A stretch of DNA of 64,000 bases from Leptolinea tardivitalis (lineage in GTDB: Bacteria; Chloroflexota; Anaerolineae; Anaerolineales; Anaerolineaceae): the NCBI RefSeq assembly GCF_001050275.1, contig NZ_BBYA01000009.1:62001-126000 (forward strand), written 5' to 3'. How positions within the stretch are numbered: position 1 is the stretch's first letter; every line of letters starts with the position of its first letter. This document shows, in pieces, positions 42,162 to 51,586 of the stretch. A program made the position numbers and the translations under genes. The notes under the pieces are model-generated. The model made no database searches. It was not told the origin of the DNA and was given only the letters and a program-made list of their open reading frames with translations.

Positions 42162-44384
42162 TTATGGATTGACTGTTACGATTACACTACCGAGAACCGA
42201 TTCATAATTAGCGCTGTCCACTGGCGTAAAGACCACATTTTGAGGGCCTGTTGCCCCAGGCACCGTTGTTGGACTTTCAAAGGCAAATGAACCGGCGACA
42301 GAGGCATGCCCGCCGCTCAGGGTGGAGGCAGAGAGTGCCTGCCCTGCATTGATGGCAGATGCCGTCGGCCAGGTATCCACAGTGGGTGTGGCTTTGTTGA
42401 CATGCAGACTTACATTATGTGTCACAGTGTTGTAATTGGTGGTGTCATCCGGTGTAAATGAAACACTATAGCTGGGATCTCCGGCCGGCGGTACCGTCGT
42501 TGGATTTACCCATTGGAGAGTCCCAGATGTAATAACGGTTTCGCCGGAAAGAATGGATGTACCAAGCAACGCGCCATATGTTATTGTGCTCCCGGTGGGC
42601 CAGACTGTGACCGGATTGGCTTTAGCCAGGGCGATGGTCAATGGAGCGCTGGTAGCTTCATAATAATTACCGTCATCGGCTTTAGTGGCTGTAACAACGC
42701 ATGTGCCGCCGACATTGGTGACGATAATATGGGTTGCATCAGAAAGTGCACAACCCGTGGAGCTGCCAATATTAAAGGTGACAGCTCCGGTTCCGCTGCC
42801 GCCGGTAGTGCTCAATTCTGCTGTAGTGTTGTAAACCACAGGAGTGTGATCCACATGGGCTACCAGGGTTGTCTGGTTGGCTTTATTGACGGTCACATTC
42901 ACCGTGCCATCAACGGTATTATAGTTGGCAGAATTACTCGGCGTGAAGCGCACATTCTGTGAAGACGTACCCAGCGCCGGTGTTACAGAAGGATCAATCC
43001 AACTGAAGGTTCCAGAAGGTATGGCAGCCCCACCGGAAAGAGTGGAGGAAGCCAGCGTTTGTCCATATGAAATGGCACTGGCTGAAGGCCATACAGATAC
43101 AATGGGGGTGCCTTTGTCAACCTGATGTGTGGCAGTACCGGTAGATGTGGCGTAGGTGGAATTCCCGCTGAAAATGGCTGAAATCGTCTTTGTTCCGGCA
43201 GTTGTTGATGTGAGAGTGCAGGTTCCTGTTCCACCTGAAAGGGTGATCGCCGGAGAACATACGGCTCCCGTGCCATCACTCACAGAAACTGTTCCTGTTG
43301 TAACCGGCGCAACAGACACAGACACCGTATAACTCTGCCCGACGACGGATGGTTCAACCGATATACCGGTAATCGTTGTAGTGGTAGGAGTACCCAGGGT
43401 CTTAAACGTGACATCGGCTCCGTATGTTGTGGTAACCGAATTTGTCCCATACACTCTGAAGTGATACGTTGTGTTTGGTGTTAATCCAGTAAGAGTATAG
43501 CTGACAGCCGTGCTGGTTGAACCTGTAACCGTAGCGGGTGTTCCGGCTTGAGTTGTTCCATATGAGGTTGTTGTTCCATATTGGAAGAACACAGTTGTGT
43601 CATGTGAGTTTGCGTTGATTAAACCGTTTAACACGGCAGATGTGCTGTTTACCGATGTGGCTGCGTTTGTGGTGGCGGAAGGTGCACCGGCCAATGCGTA
43701 TGTAAAGCCCGATGGACCGGCCCAGTCAGATTTATTGCCGGCAGCATCCACAGCCCGCACACAGATATACCGGGTTGTACCGGCTGTCATGGCTGGTGCT
43801 GTCCAGGTTCTGGATGTTGTGGTGTATGATGTATTATTACAATCGGTATCACCACCCCAGGTTACCTGATAGTAAGAGACGCCGACGTTATCTGTGGATT
43901 TTGTCCAGCTCCAGACAGGCGTTGAAACAGAAGTGGATGAACTTGTGGTAGGAGTGCCAGGCGTAGTTGGGTGCTCATCATCACCAGAAGATGTCGTTTT
44001 CGTTGGTGTGAGATACGCAATGGAAGTTAACGTACGGTTAGGAGTCTTAGTGGCTGTCTTTATAATGGGAATGGCTGTTTTTGTGCGGGTAGCTGTACCG
44101 GTCGGTAAAATCAACCGTGTACCGGTTGCCGTTGCGGTTCCTGTAGTATAGACACTGGTAACAGAAGGAACACCCGGAGTTTCGGGTGTGGCAGTCCAGA
44201 GTTCAGGCAATGACCGTTGAGATGGTGTCAGGGTTGGCACCTGAAGACTGGCTACAGGTGTTGGAGGTGGAAAAGGATTAATAAATGAATAGGGATTGAT
44301 AAATATATTAATGAAGATGGTTGCCATGGCTAAACCGCCAAGCATCACCATTGAAGCTAAAATGTCCCAGAACGATAGTTTCAT
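42162..44384 (-). CDS. Surface protein B: same anchor, Fn3-like and Ig-like repeats
   Basis: 740 aa. The N-terminus repeats the paralogue pattern (MKLSFWDIL, one helix, NPYSFINPFPPPTP, then 'LTPSQRSLPELWTATPETPGVPS'). The shared domain with 'YYQVTWGGDTDCNN' and 'YICVRAVDAAGNKSDWAGP' occupies about 165-225. A fibronectin-like unit (about 235-330) and four to five Ig-like repeats follow ('IVSVWPSASAISYGQTLASSTLSGGAA', 'NPVTVWPTGSTITYGALLGTSILSGE', 'PTVDTWPTASAINAGQALSASTLSGG'), of the kind found in bacterial adhesins and MBG-type domains. A strong promoter, ribosome site and terminator make it a single unit. Adhesion or surface structure is inferred. Confidence 0.8.
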   Translation of the reverse strand: MKLSFWDILASMVMLGGLAMATIFINIFINPYSFINPFPPPTPVASLQVPTLTPSQRSLPELWTATPETPGVPSVTSVYTTGTATATGTRLILPTGTATRTKTAIPIIKTATKTPNRTLTSIAYLTPTKTTSSGDDEHPTTPGTPTTSSSTSVSTPVWSWTKSTDNVGVSYYQVTWGGDTDCNNTSYTTTSRTWTAPAMTAGTTRYICVRAVDAAGNKSDWAGPSGFTYALAGAPSATTNAATSVNSTSAVLNGLINANSHDTTVFFQYGTTTSYGTTQAGTPATVTGSTSTAVSYTLTGLTPNTTYHFRVYGTNSVTTTYGADVTFKTLGTPTTTTITGISVEPSVVGQSYTVSVSVAPVTTGTVSVSDGTGAVCSPAITLSGGTGTCTLTSTTAGTKTISAIFSGNSTYATSTGTATHQVDKGTPIVSVWPSASAISYGQTLASSTLSGGAAIPSGTFSWIDPSVTPALGTSSQNVRFTPSNSANYNTVDGTVNVTVNKANQTTLVAHVDHTPVVYNTTAELSTTGGSGTGAVTFNIGSSTGCALSDATHIIVTNVGGTCVVTATKADDGNYYEATSAPLTIALAKANPVTVWPTGSTITYGALLGTSILSGETVITSGTLQWVNPTTVPPAGDPSYSVSFTPDDTTNYNTVTHNVSLHVNKATPTVDTWPTASAINAGQALSASTLSGGHASVAGSFAFESPTTVPGATGPQNVVFTPVDSANYESVLGSVIVTVNP

Positions 44385-44425
44385 CGCTTCCCATCCTTTT
44401 TATCCCAAACCCAACCGTATTTTTC

Positions 44426-44453
44426 AGTATAGCGCGGATTAAACCAGAGTCAA
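44426..44453 (-). promoter_or_regulatory. Promoter of surface protein B
   Basis: On the minus strand TTGACT (44453-44448), 16 bases, TATACT (44431-44426); five of six matches in each hexamer. Confidence 0.75.
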
Positions 44454-44640
44454 GGCAACGGATACCAGGCTTACCTGACCTCATTGAAATATCCGGTTAG
44501 GAAGTATTAAATATCCCAAAATCAACCAGAATAGATTCTATCCCATTCTGACCCAGGAATATCAACAGTCAACGTGCAAGAATCGCGCCCAAAAGCCTGG
44601 TATTCAAGGGTTTTAATTTTCCGGGTTTCGATGCTTCTTG

Positions 44641-45633
44641 CTATTTTTCATAGGTATAAGCAACAGGTCCAACCCAATCTGATTCATTACCGATGGCATC
44701 CATGGCTCGAACACAAAAATACTCGGTGGCGCCTGCGGCTATTGGTGCAACTGGCGTCCAATGATTGGCAGTCGTTATGGCGACCGGCTTCATACATCTG
44801 GCGGTAGGTCCCTGGTAAATGGCATAACCGGCCATACCGCCGATCATCCCTGAATGGGCATCTTTTGACTCGCCCCATGTGAAATAAGGATAATCTGTGT
44901 CGCCGGTGCTGGTCGTCATGAAACTGGTTGGTTTTGATGGAGGTGTGTCGTCATATTTGAATAGAAAGGAAGATGGAGATCCGATCATGGTTCCATTTTG
45001 GGAAACAGCCAGCACCCGGAAATAATAAATGCCGCTGGGAACAGCTTTAAACATCTGGTTCATCTTTCCAGTTTTCGTTGCCAGTTTGCCATTTTGTTTT
45101 GATCCAAAATAAAGTAAAAAATGGTCAATTTCCTGAACGGATCTTGTTGTACTCCACGAAAATGATGGAATGGATTGAATATTCTGCCAGACATTGTTAA
45201 AAACACCGATAGGTGCAGTTATCTTGAGAATTTTGTTATCATCCAATGGATCGTCTGTGGGTTCAAAAGGATTCTTGGTCGGCAGGAGGATGCCGGAAGG
45301 TTTTCGTTTGGATGATGGTGTTGCCGATTGTTGCGGTTCTTCCGTCACCACCAGAACAGGTGTGTTGGTTATCTCCACAGCCCGGGCTTCGTCTTCTGAA
45401 ATGGTGGATAACGTTTCTTTTTCATTTATTTCCGGAACCTCAGTCCATACCTCAGGCAGAGTAATCAGGGAAGGTGTAATGCTGGGTATGAAAGGTCTTT
45501 CGATTTGAGTGGGTGGTGGAAATGGATTTATGGAAGAATACGGATCGTTAAACACACGGAAAAACCAGACACCCATTGCAAGACTGGCTGCCAGCAAAAT
45601 TGTAGAAAGAATATCCCAGAGAGATGGTTTCAT
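44641..45633 (-). CDS. Surface protein C: shorter paralogue
   Basis: 330 aa from the ATG at 45633, chosen to match the paralogues (MKPSLWDIL); a TTG at 45675 is in frame. One helix, then 'NDPYSSINPFPPPTQ', 'SLITLPEVWTEVPEI' and a basic 'SSKRKPSG' segment near 115. A fibronectin-like unit spans about 145-225, and the shared terminal domain ends 'YFCVRAMDAIGNESDWVGPVAYTYEK'. The Cys in 'ARCMKP' and in 'FCVRAM' keep the conserved pair. No Shine-Dalgarno is visible; TAAAAT lies eight bases before the ATG. It is divergent from the GT-C gene. Confidence 0.75.
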   Translation of the reverse strand: MKPSLWDILSTILLAASLAMGVWFFRVFNDPYSSINPFPPPTQIERPFIPSITPSLITLPEVWTEVPEINEKETLSTISEDEARAVEITNTPVLVVTEEPQQSATPSSKRKPSGILLPTKNPFEPTDDPLDDNKILKITAPIGVFNNVWQNIQSIPSFSWSTTRSVQEIDHFLLYFGSKQNGKLATKTGKMNQMFKAVPSGIYYFRVLAVSQNGTMIGSPSSFLFKYDDTPPSKPTSFMTTSTGDTDYPYFTWGESKDAHSGMIGGMAGYAIYQGPTARCMKPVAITTANHWTPVAPIAAGATEYFCVRAMDAIGNESDWVGPVAYTYEK

Positions 45634-45700
45634 CTGTGAAGATTTTAATAAAATATCGTTAAGTATACCTGCCAATTTCCACCCATTGCCAGTCGATTAC

Positions 45701-45728
45701 TTCACATGAACAGGAACCTTGCTATAAT
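45701..45728 (+). promoter_or_regulatory. Promoter placed against the start codon of the GT-C gene
   Basis: TTCACA (45701-45706), 16 bases, full-consensus TATAAT (45723-45728) with an extended TG motif (TGC before TATAAT). Only six bases separate it from the GTG at 45735, so transcription should begin at or next to the start codon. Confidence 0.8.
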
Positions 45729-45734
45729 CATTCC

Positions 45735-48029
45735 GTGGTGAATGACGAATCCGAAATGCCAATTGAGGGGGAAGACCGGACGGAGCCAGAAAAAGACGCC
45801 CGTCAGATTCGGATTGACGCATCTGTTGACTTGCCGCCTGGTTCAGAATTTCACTTGACATTGCGATATCGGCCGGACCAAAAGTCAGCCTACCGGACAA
45901 CGGAAGTGAATATTGCTGGCGCAGATGTTCCAGTAAAGAAACATCTGGCTTTTAATCTTGATAGATTACCTTCAGCCGCGCATTGGTATGATCAAATTCT
46001 ACGTCTGATCAAGACACTCTCTCTTCGTTTTGATTCTTCCCTCTGGTTATTTGTTGGAGCTTTGTTGGTGTATTACTTACTCCGACTTATTCATCTGGCT
46101 GATTTCCCTATTTTTTTCTTTACAGATGAAGCAGTTCATACCATGCTGGCGTACGATCTGGTGAAGAGTGGGTTCGTTGGACTCTCAGGAGAATTTCTTC
46201 CCACTTTCTTTAAAAGTGGATCAACTTTCAATGCTGGTTTCCCGGTCTACCTTCAAGTTTTGCCTGTAGTTCTCGGAATCCGCTCTGTCTTTACAACCCG
46301 GTTCATATCCGCCAGTGTCACTCTTCTGGCAGCGGCTGGAATTGGCCTGATTTATGAAAAAATCTATAACAACCGGCGTGGTTGGCTGGCTGTTCTGGTA
46401 CTCTCCATAATTCCAGCCTGGTTTTATCATTCACGCACCGCATTTGAGACAGTTGAGGCTGTTTCGTTTTACACTATTTTTCTGCTCGGTTATATCCGTT
46501 ATCGAAATGGTGAATTCCGCTGGTTATATGTATCACTTGTTTCTGCCGCTATGGCGTTTTACAGTTACAGCCCAGCCCGTGTTGTTATGGCCGTTATGGC
46601 TGTTCTATTGTTGATTTCTGATGCACGTTTCCACTGGGAAAACCGAAAACAACTCTGGAAGCCATTCCTGCTTGGATTGTTGCTGGCTCTACCCTATTTC
46701 CGTTTCTTATATTTGCATCCCGGCGAAAATCAACACCATCTGGAAATGCTGGATAGCTATTGGATTTCACCGAATCCCTTGATCTGGAAATTGGGAGAAT
46801 TTGGAAAAGCCTATCTGGCCGGTCTGAATCCGTTCTACTGGTTCCTGCCCAATGAAATTGATCTTTCGCGGCATATCATGAAGAACATGGGACATCTGGG
46901 TTGGTACTTTTTACCGTTTTTCATCGGCGGCCTGCTAATTTCCATTAAGAAACTGAAAAACACGAATTATCGGGTGATGCTTTTTGCCCTTCTGGCAGCA
47001 CCGACCGGTGCGGCAGTGGCTGCTATTGGAATTACCCGTGGGATGTTCATGGTGATTCCGGCGGCGTTTTTCATCACCATAGGGATAGATTATTGTATTG
47101 ACTGGCTTAACCGTAAAATAAAAATCAAATGGTCACTTGATTTGATTGTTTTCACAGTGTTGGTTTTGATCAATTTCATCTTCCTGGATAATGTGTTAAC
47201 CAATGGCCCTGTTTGGTTCCCCAGTTATGGGATGGAAGGTATGCAATACGGCGGTGTACAGGCATTTTCCCGAATAAAAGAAATACTGAAAGAGGATCCT
47301 TCGACCCCGATTGTATTTTCACCAGACTGGGCAAACGGAACAGATGTGCTGGCACGGTTCCATATGGGCGATCCTGTTCCCATTGAACTTGCCAGTCTGA
47401 ATGCCTATATTGAACAGTACCGACCATTCAAAGAAAATACCATTTTTGTTATGCCACCGGACGATTTCAATAAGGTTATCAATTCCGGCAAATTTGAGCC
47501 TATGAATGTGATTGATGTGATCAATTATCCTGACGGTTCACCCGGTTTTATCTTTGCCCACCTTAAGTACATTCCTTCAATAAAAGAAGTATTTGAAAAA
47601 GAAAAAAGCAACAGGGCAATGCTAAGTGCGGCTCAGATTAAGATCAATGGTTGGGATGCAAAAGTTGCATATTCTCGGCTAGACATGGGGAACATCGAAA
47701 ATCTTTTTGATAATAATCCTGCCACCCTTATACGGTCTGAAACAGCCAATCCGCTGGTACTTGAAGTCAATTTTTCTCACCCTCAATCCATCCAATCGGT
47801 TATTTTCCGTATTGGCGGCTCTGCCACACAGTTTTCTGTTTATGCCCAATCAGAAAATTCAGATACGCCAGATGTTTATCGGCTTTCTGTCCGAGATATC
47901 CCCAAAATCAGGCAAGTCGAACTCCCATTGAAATCAAAGGGCATGTATACACGTATGCGGTTTGAAGTTCGTACGATTTTTGATGGCGAACCAGCGCATG
48001 TACATCTGTGGGACCTGGGATTTAAGTAA
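45735..48029 (+). CDS. GT-C glycosyltransferase with C-terminal sugar-binding-like domain
   Basis: 764 aa, GTG start. A polar N-terminus of ~110 residues precedes ~11 membrane helices. The first outer loop has 'FFFTDEAVHTMLAYDLVKSG', with the acidic pair (DE) expected of PMT/ArnT-type enzymes that take sugars from polyprenyl phosphate. Residues ~630-764 resemble a discoidin (F5/8 C) domain ('MGNIENLFDNNPATLIRSE', 'QSVIFRIGG...FSVYAQ'). It could glycosylate a lipid, polysaccharide or protein. It is the head of a three-gene run and lies beside three mucin-like proteins, which makes protein O-glycosylation a fair guess but not shown. Confidence 0.78.
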   Translation: MVNDESEMPIEGEDRTEPEKDARQIRIDASVDLPPGSEFHLTLRYRPDQKSAYRTTEVNIAGADVPVKKHLAFNLDRLPSAAHWYDQILRLIKTLSLRFDSSLWLFVGALLVYYLLRLIHLADFPIFFFTDEAVHTMLAYDLVKSGFVGLSGEFLPTFFKSGSTFNAGFPVYLQVLPVVLGIRSVFTTRFISASVTLLAAAGIGLIYEKIYNNRRGWLAVLVLSIIPAWFYHSRTAFETVEAVSFYTIFLLGYIRYRNGEFRWLYVSLVSAAMAFYSYSPARVVMAVMAVLLLISDARFHWENRKQLWKPFLLGLLLALPYFRFLYLHPGENQHHLEMLDSYWISPNPLIWKLGEFGKAYLAGLNPFYWFLPNEIDLSRHIMKNMGHLGWYFLPFFIGGLLISIKKLKNTNYRVMLFALLAAPTGAAVAAIGITRGMFMVIPAAFFITIGIDYCIDWLNRKIKIKWSLDLIVFTVLVLINFIFLDNVLTNGPVWFPSYGMEGMQYGGVQAFSRIKEILKEDPSTPIVFSPDWANGTDVLARFHMGDPVPIELASLNAYIEQYRPFKENTIFVMPPDDFNKVINSGKFEPMNVIDVINYPDGSPGFIFAHLKYIPSIKEVFEKEKSNRAMLSAAQIKINGWDAKVAYSRLDMGNIENLFDNNPATLIRSETANPLVLEVNFSHPQSIQSVIFRIGGSATQFSVYAQSENSDTPDVYRLSVRDIPKIRQVELPLKSKGMYTRMRFEVRTIFDGEPAHVHLWDLGFK

Positions 48030-48481
48030 TGCAAACCTGGATTAAGCAGGGATTCCGTTGTTCGATACGGAAGTTGGTGGTTGCCAGTGGGATTTTAATA
48101 GCCGGCCTGATGGGATGGACACGGGTAATTCTTTCCATCCAAAATTGGAAATTTTACACTTCCCTGGGAATACATCCGGGTGTGTGGTACCTGGTATTAA
48201 ATGGGCTGATTATTGGTTTGGTGTATACTCTGGCAGGTATCCTGGTATTGATTTCAAGCTCTATGTATAAAAGAAAAATTTACTGGCTTATGGCAGCTGG
48301 CCTGTTGATTTATTGGATTGATCGGATTTTCTTTGCTACATCAATGGAAGCCCGGTCTGGATTGCCGTTTGCGTTTGTGTGGTCAGCCTGTTTGACTTTA
48401 TTGGTCTGCTACCTTCTCTATCCATCGGACTTCCGTCACCAATTATTGAAATGGAAAGATCATGACAGAAAACGAAATTGA
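48029..48481 (+). CDS. Four-helix membrane protein
   Basis: 150 aa with about four hydrophobic helices and a basic C-terminus. I recognise no family. The ATG shares a base with the stop of the GT-C gene (TAATG), so translation is coupled. Its last 20 bases overlap the start of the CYTH gene. It is likely an accessory subunit of the GT-C enzyme, judged by context only. Confidence 0.7.
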   Translation: MQTWIKQGFRCSIRKLVVASGILIAGLMGWTRVILSIQNWKFYTSLGIHPGVWYLVLNGLIIGLVYTLAGILVLISSSMYKRKIYWLMAAGLLIYWIDRIFFATSMEARSGLPFAFVWSACLTLLVCYLLYPSDFRHQLLKWKDHDRKRN

Positions 48482-49076
48482 AGTAAAGTTTCTCATTAAA
48501 GACCTTCCCCGTCTGGAGTTGCGCATAAAAGCTCTGGGTGGAAAACTTATCCAACCCAGAGAAAAGGAAACAAATTTTCGGTTTGATACACCTGATGGAA
48601 CCTTAACACGCAATCATCAAGTTTTACGGCTTCGACAGGATCAGAAAGCTCACCTGACGTATAAAGGTGCCGCTGAGATGAATCATACTGTGAGTGTACG
48701 AAGGGAAATTGAAGTTGAAGTAAGCAGCTTCGATGATACTCGCCAACTTCTGGAAGCCCTGGGCTACGAACCCTTTATGCTCTATGAAAAATACCGTACC
48801 ACCTATTCACTCGGAGAATCCCTGGTTACTCTGGATGAACTTCCGTTTGGTCATTTTTCTGAAATAGAGGGACCTTCAGCAACACGTTTGCAAGAGACGG
48901 CTGACTCTCTATGGCTTGATTGGCCGTTGCGATCGATGGAAAGCTATTCAGCCCTGTTTGAACGTGTAAAAACCAATTGCGGTTGGACAATGAAAAACCT
49001 GTCATTCGATGAATTCATCGGAAAAACAGTTACTCCGGCCGATCTTGGCCTTAAATTCGCTGATCGGACGGAGTAA
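48462..49076 (+). CDS. CYTH domain protein (CyaB/thiamine-triphosphatase-like)
   Basis: 204 aa. The signature ExExK is 'EIEVKF' (6-11), followed by 'FDTPDGTLTRNHQVLRLRQDQKAHLTYKGA', 'VSVRREIEVEVSSFDD' and 'KYRTTYSLGESLVTLDELPFGHFSEIEG', the paired acidic and basic residues that form a tunnel binding triphosphates and metal. CYTH enzymes act as class IV adenylate cyclases, thiamine triphosphatases or tripolyphosphatases; reading alone does not choose between them. It starts inside the preceding gene (20-base overlap). Confidence 0.88.
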   Translation: MTENEIEVKFLIKDLPRLELRIKALGGKLIQPREKETNFRFDTPDGTLTRNHQVLRLRQDQKAHLTYKGAAEMNHTVSVRREIEVEVSSFDDTRQLLEALGYEPFMLYEKYRTTYSLGESLVTLDELPFGHFSEIEGPSATRLQETADSLWLDWPLRSMESYSALFERVKTNCGWTMKNLSFDEFIGKTVTPADLGLKFADRTE

Positions 49077-49100
49077 CCGGGTAATATTCTTTATAAAATA

Positions 49101-49832
49101 TTATCGTTTTCCAATAGTAGCCGCATAGACTACCAATTCGTCTTTTCCGTTTACCCCGAGAGCGGCATTCAACAGGTCATCATCATAAGCAGCAATCCCA
49201 CACACACCACAGTGGATTGATTCTGCGGCAAGGTATAAATTCTGACAGACATGCCCGGCATCCAGCAAGACATAGCGCCAGGCTCGTTCTGAATATCGCC
49301 AGGCCATCCGATTAATATCGGCTACCCAGAAAAATGTGGCCGCGCTTGTACGTACATGCCCCTGTTCTTTGCAGGCTGTGGTGATTTTCTCATTGATACC
49401 TACTTCATTATTGGTCAGGTAGATGCAGTGTTTGATCGCCGAATATCGGTACAATCCGGGAGCCAGAGTACCCACACGGTTGATCAGTATATATGTTTCA
49501 AAAGCATGGCGTGAACCGGCTGAGGGGACATTCCTGAATGTAACCGGTCTATCAGAAATGGATCTAATACCCTGGGTAACCCACAATAAATAGGAAAATT
49601 CTTCCAGGTTGAGCTCAATCTCCGAATATTTTCTGAGAGTGGACCGTTGTTCAATGGCTTTGCGTATATCTAACGCAGGAACCGTAATCGATTTGGGATC
49701 GGGCAGCGAGATAATTTTTGCATCGCTGGGAATCGGCTGCTCCAACGGAGGTTGAGGAATTCCATTCTGTTGAGCTGGTTTCGACAGATAGGGATACTTC
49801 GTCTTTTCGAAAAAGTCCATGTCAATTGCCAT
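49101..49832 (-). CDS. SagB-type nitroreductase-fold oxidoreductase
   Basis: 243 aa. The FMN-binding nitroreductase fold is clear: 'RSTLRKYSEIELNLEEFSYLLWVTQGIRS', 'RNVPSAGSRHAFETYILINRV', 'GLYRYSAIKHCIYL', 'RYVLLDAGHVCQNLYLAAESIHCGVCGIAAYDDDLLN', ending 'ELVVYAATIGKR'. This is the SagB/ThcOx pattern, whose members oxidise azolines in RiPP natural products. No YcaO cyclodehydratase, precursor peptide or transporter is nearby, so a stand-alone oxidoreductase is more likely. A clear ribosome site (GGGAGGA) precedes the ATG. Confidence 0.88.
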   Translation of the reverse strand: MAIDMDFFEKTKYPYLSKPAQQNGIPQPPLEQPIPSDAKIISLPDPKSITVPALDIRKAIEQRSTLRKYSEIELNLEEFSYLLWVTQGIRSISDRPVTFRNVPSAGSRHAFETYILINRVGTLAPGLYRYSAIKHCIYLTNNEVGINEKITTACKEQGHVRTSAATFFWVADINRMAWRYSERAWRYVLLDAGHVCQNLYLAAESIHCGVCGIAAYDDDLLNAALGVNGKDELVVYAATIGKR

Positions 49833-49868
49833 AAATTAATCCTCCCGACATTAATAATTATAAAAAAT

Positions 49869-51464
49869 TCAGGCTGCCCGATGCAAGAGGCGGCGTGTAA
49901 TTGCTTTCCAAACGATACCAACTTCCTTCGTCTTTAAGATTATCAAAATTACACCATATATCCCTACACCCAGAAGCAGTCCAACAAGCGTCACCAGCCA
50001 GACGGATTTTGAGGCACTCCATCCGAGCCAGATAACCAGGATGATGGTCATAGCGGCACAGGCGGCGGCACCTTTCCAGACAGCATCGAGAATGAATAAA
50101 CCCTGCAGTCCATTCAACCGTTTGCGCATAATAACCAGCAAAATGGCCATTTCAATACCGGTTGCCAGTGAATTGGCCAGGGCCAGCCCGCCGTGGGGCA
50201 TCAGACCGGCATGCTGGAACATTGTGGTAAAAAGCAGACTGAAGCCTATATTTAATGACATGGCGAAAACACCGACAATGACCGGTGTTTTTGTATCATG
50301 TAAAGCATAGAAAGCCCGACTGATAATTTCCACCACGCAATGACCTACCAATCCGGCAGCATACCAGAGCAAAGCCCAGGCAACCAGCTCGGTAGACCGA
50401 TCGCCAAACCGCCCGCCCTGATATAACAACCGGATGATTGGTTCACGCAGCAGGATCAGGCCAATGGATGATGGCATGGATAACAACAAAACTGCCCGCA
50501 GGGTAGATGCCAGCGAAGAACGCATTTCGTCTAACCTTCCCAGCGCCACCTGGGCTGAAAAGGTGGGGAGTGATGCAATGGCAATTGCCTGAGCGATCAA
50601 CGCCTGGGGCATCATCATCAGAGTGAAGGCTGTTGTAATAGCCGTCAAACTGCCTTCCGGTTGACGGGAAGCCAGATTGGTATTTACCCAGAAGTTTAAT
50701 TGCACGATGCCGGCGCCCACCAGCCGGGGGAGCATCAACTTCCCCACCTCACGAACAGCAGGATCCTCCAACCCGAGGATAGGTTTATAGGTTGCTTTCA
50801 ACCGGATTAGAGAAGGAACCTGAACCAGTAAATGCAGGGCAGCACCCAATACCGTTCCCCATGCGAGGCCAAAAATCCCCATGCCTGGAGATAGAACCAG
50901 TACACCGAAAATAATACCAATGGAATACATGGATGGTGCCAGTGCCGGGTAAAGAAAAACCTGATTGGCATTCAAGATTCCCATCATCAAACCGCTTAAT
51001 CCGAAGATCACCACCGAAGGTAGTATCACCCGCAGTAATTGAACGGTAAGATTAAATTTCGCAGGTTCGTCCACAAAACCGGGCGCAAGCAGGTATTGAA
51101 CTATTTGCGGTGCAAATACGGCCGAAAGCGCGCTGACAATCGTCAAAATGATCAGTACCAGGTTGGCAATGGCAGATGCCAGATGCCAGGCATGTGCGGT
51201 TTCTTTTTTCGCCAGGAATCCTGTAAAGGTGGGAACGAAAGCAGATGCCAGTGCCCCTCCAGCCACCAGATTGAAGAGTGTCTCTGCCAGGCGATTGGCG
51301 GTATTAAATGCTTCCATCTCAGCGCCGGTTCCAAACCCGCGCAAGATCAAAATTCCACGGATCAGCCCGATAAGATTGCTGAGAATAAAAGCCGCCATCA
51401 CGGTTCCGGCGGCACGGGCGATCTGGCGGTTGGCTGATTGAATCTCATCAGGTTCGACTGACAT
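49869..51464 (-). CDS. murJ: Lipid II flippase MurJ/MviN
   Basis: 531 aa from the ATG at 51464; the frame is open upstream to 51545, but the family N-terminus starts just before the first helix ('SANRQIARAAGTVMAAFILSNLIGLIRGILI'). About 14 transmembrane helices, with 'GTGAEMEAFNTANRLAETLFNLVAGGALASAFVPTFTGFLAKK' typical of MurJ. It flips the peptidoglycan precursor lipid II across the membrane. There is no Shine-Dalgarno: TATAAT (51472-51477 on the minus strand) lies seven bases before the ATG, suggesting leaderless translation. Divergent from the next gene. Confidence 0.92.
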   Translation of the reverse strand: MSVEPDEIQSANRQIARAAGTVMAAFILSNLIGLIRGILILRGFGTGAEMEAFNTANRLAETLFNLVAGGALASAFVPTFTGFLAKKETAHAWHLASAIANLVLIILTIVSALSAVFAPQIVQYLLAPGFVDEPAKFNLTVQLLRVILPSVVIFGLSGLMMGILNANQVFLYPALAPSMYSIGIIFGVLVLSPGMGIFGLAWGTVLGAALHLLVQVPSLIRLKATYKPILGLEDPAVREVGKLMLPRLVGAGIVQLNFWVNTNLASRQPEGSLTAITTAFTLMMMPQALIAQAIAIASLPTFSAQVALGRLDEMRSSLASTLRAVLLLSMPSSIGLILLREPIIRLLYQGGRFGDRSTELVAWALLWYAAGLVGHCVVEIISRAFYALHDTKTPVIVGVFAMSLNIGFSLLFTTMFQHAGLMPHGGLALANSLATGIEMAILLVIMRKRLNGLQGLFILDAVWKGAAACAAMTIILVIWLGWSASKSVWLVTLVGLLLGVGIYGVILIILKTKEVGIVWKAITRRLLHRAA

Positions 51465-51586
51465 GCAAGCGATTATACGATAGATATAAAATATAATTAG
51501 TTTTCTTCCCTGAGTATTATTTGTCCGTACCAGTTCTATGTTCATCTCGGGTATTTGTTTCTAGAAAATAATCGCAAGGATAATCC

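Noticed and set aside
49082-49103. A/T-only hairpin (TAATATT/AATATTA) between the CYTH and SagB genes
   Set aside because: The stem has no G or C and includes the SagB stop codon; too weak to call a terminator.
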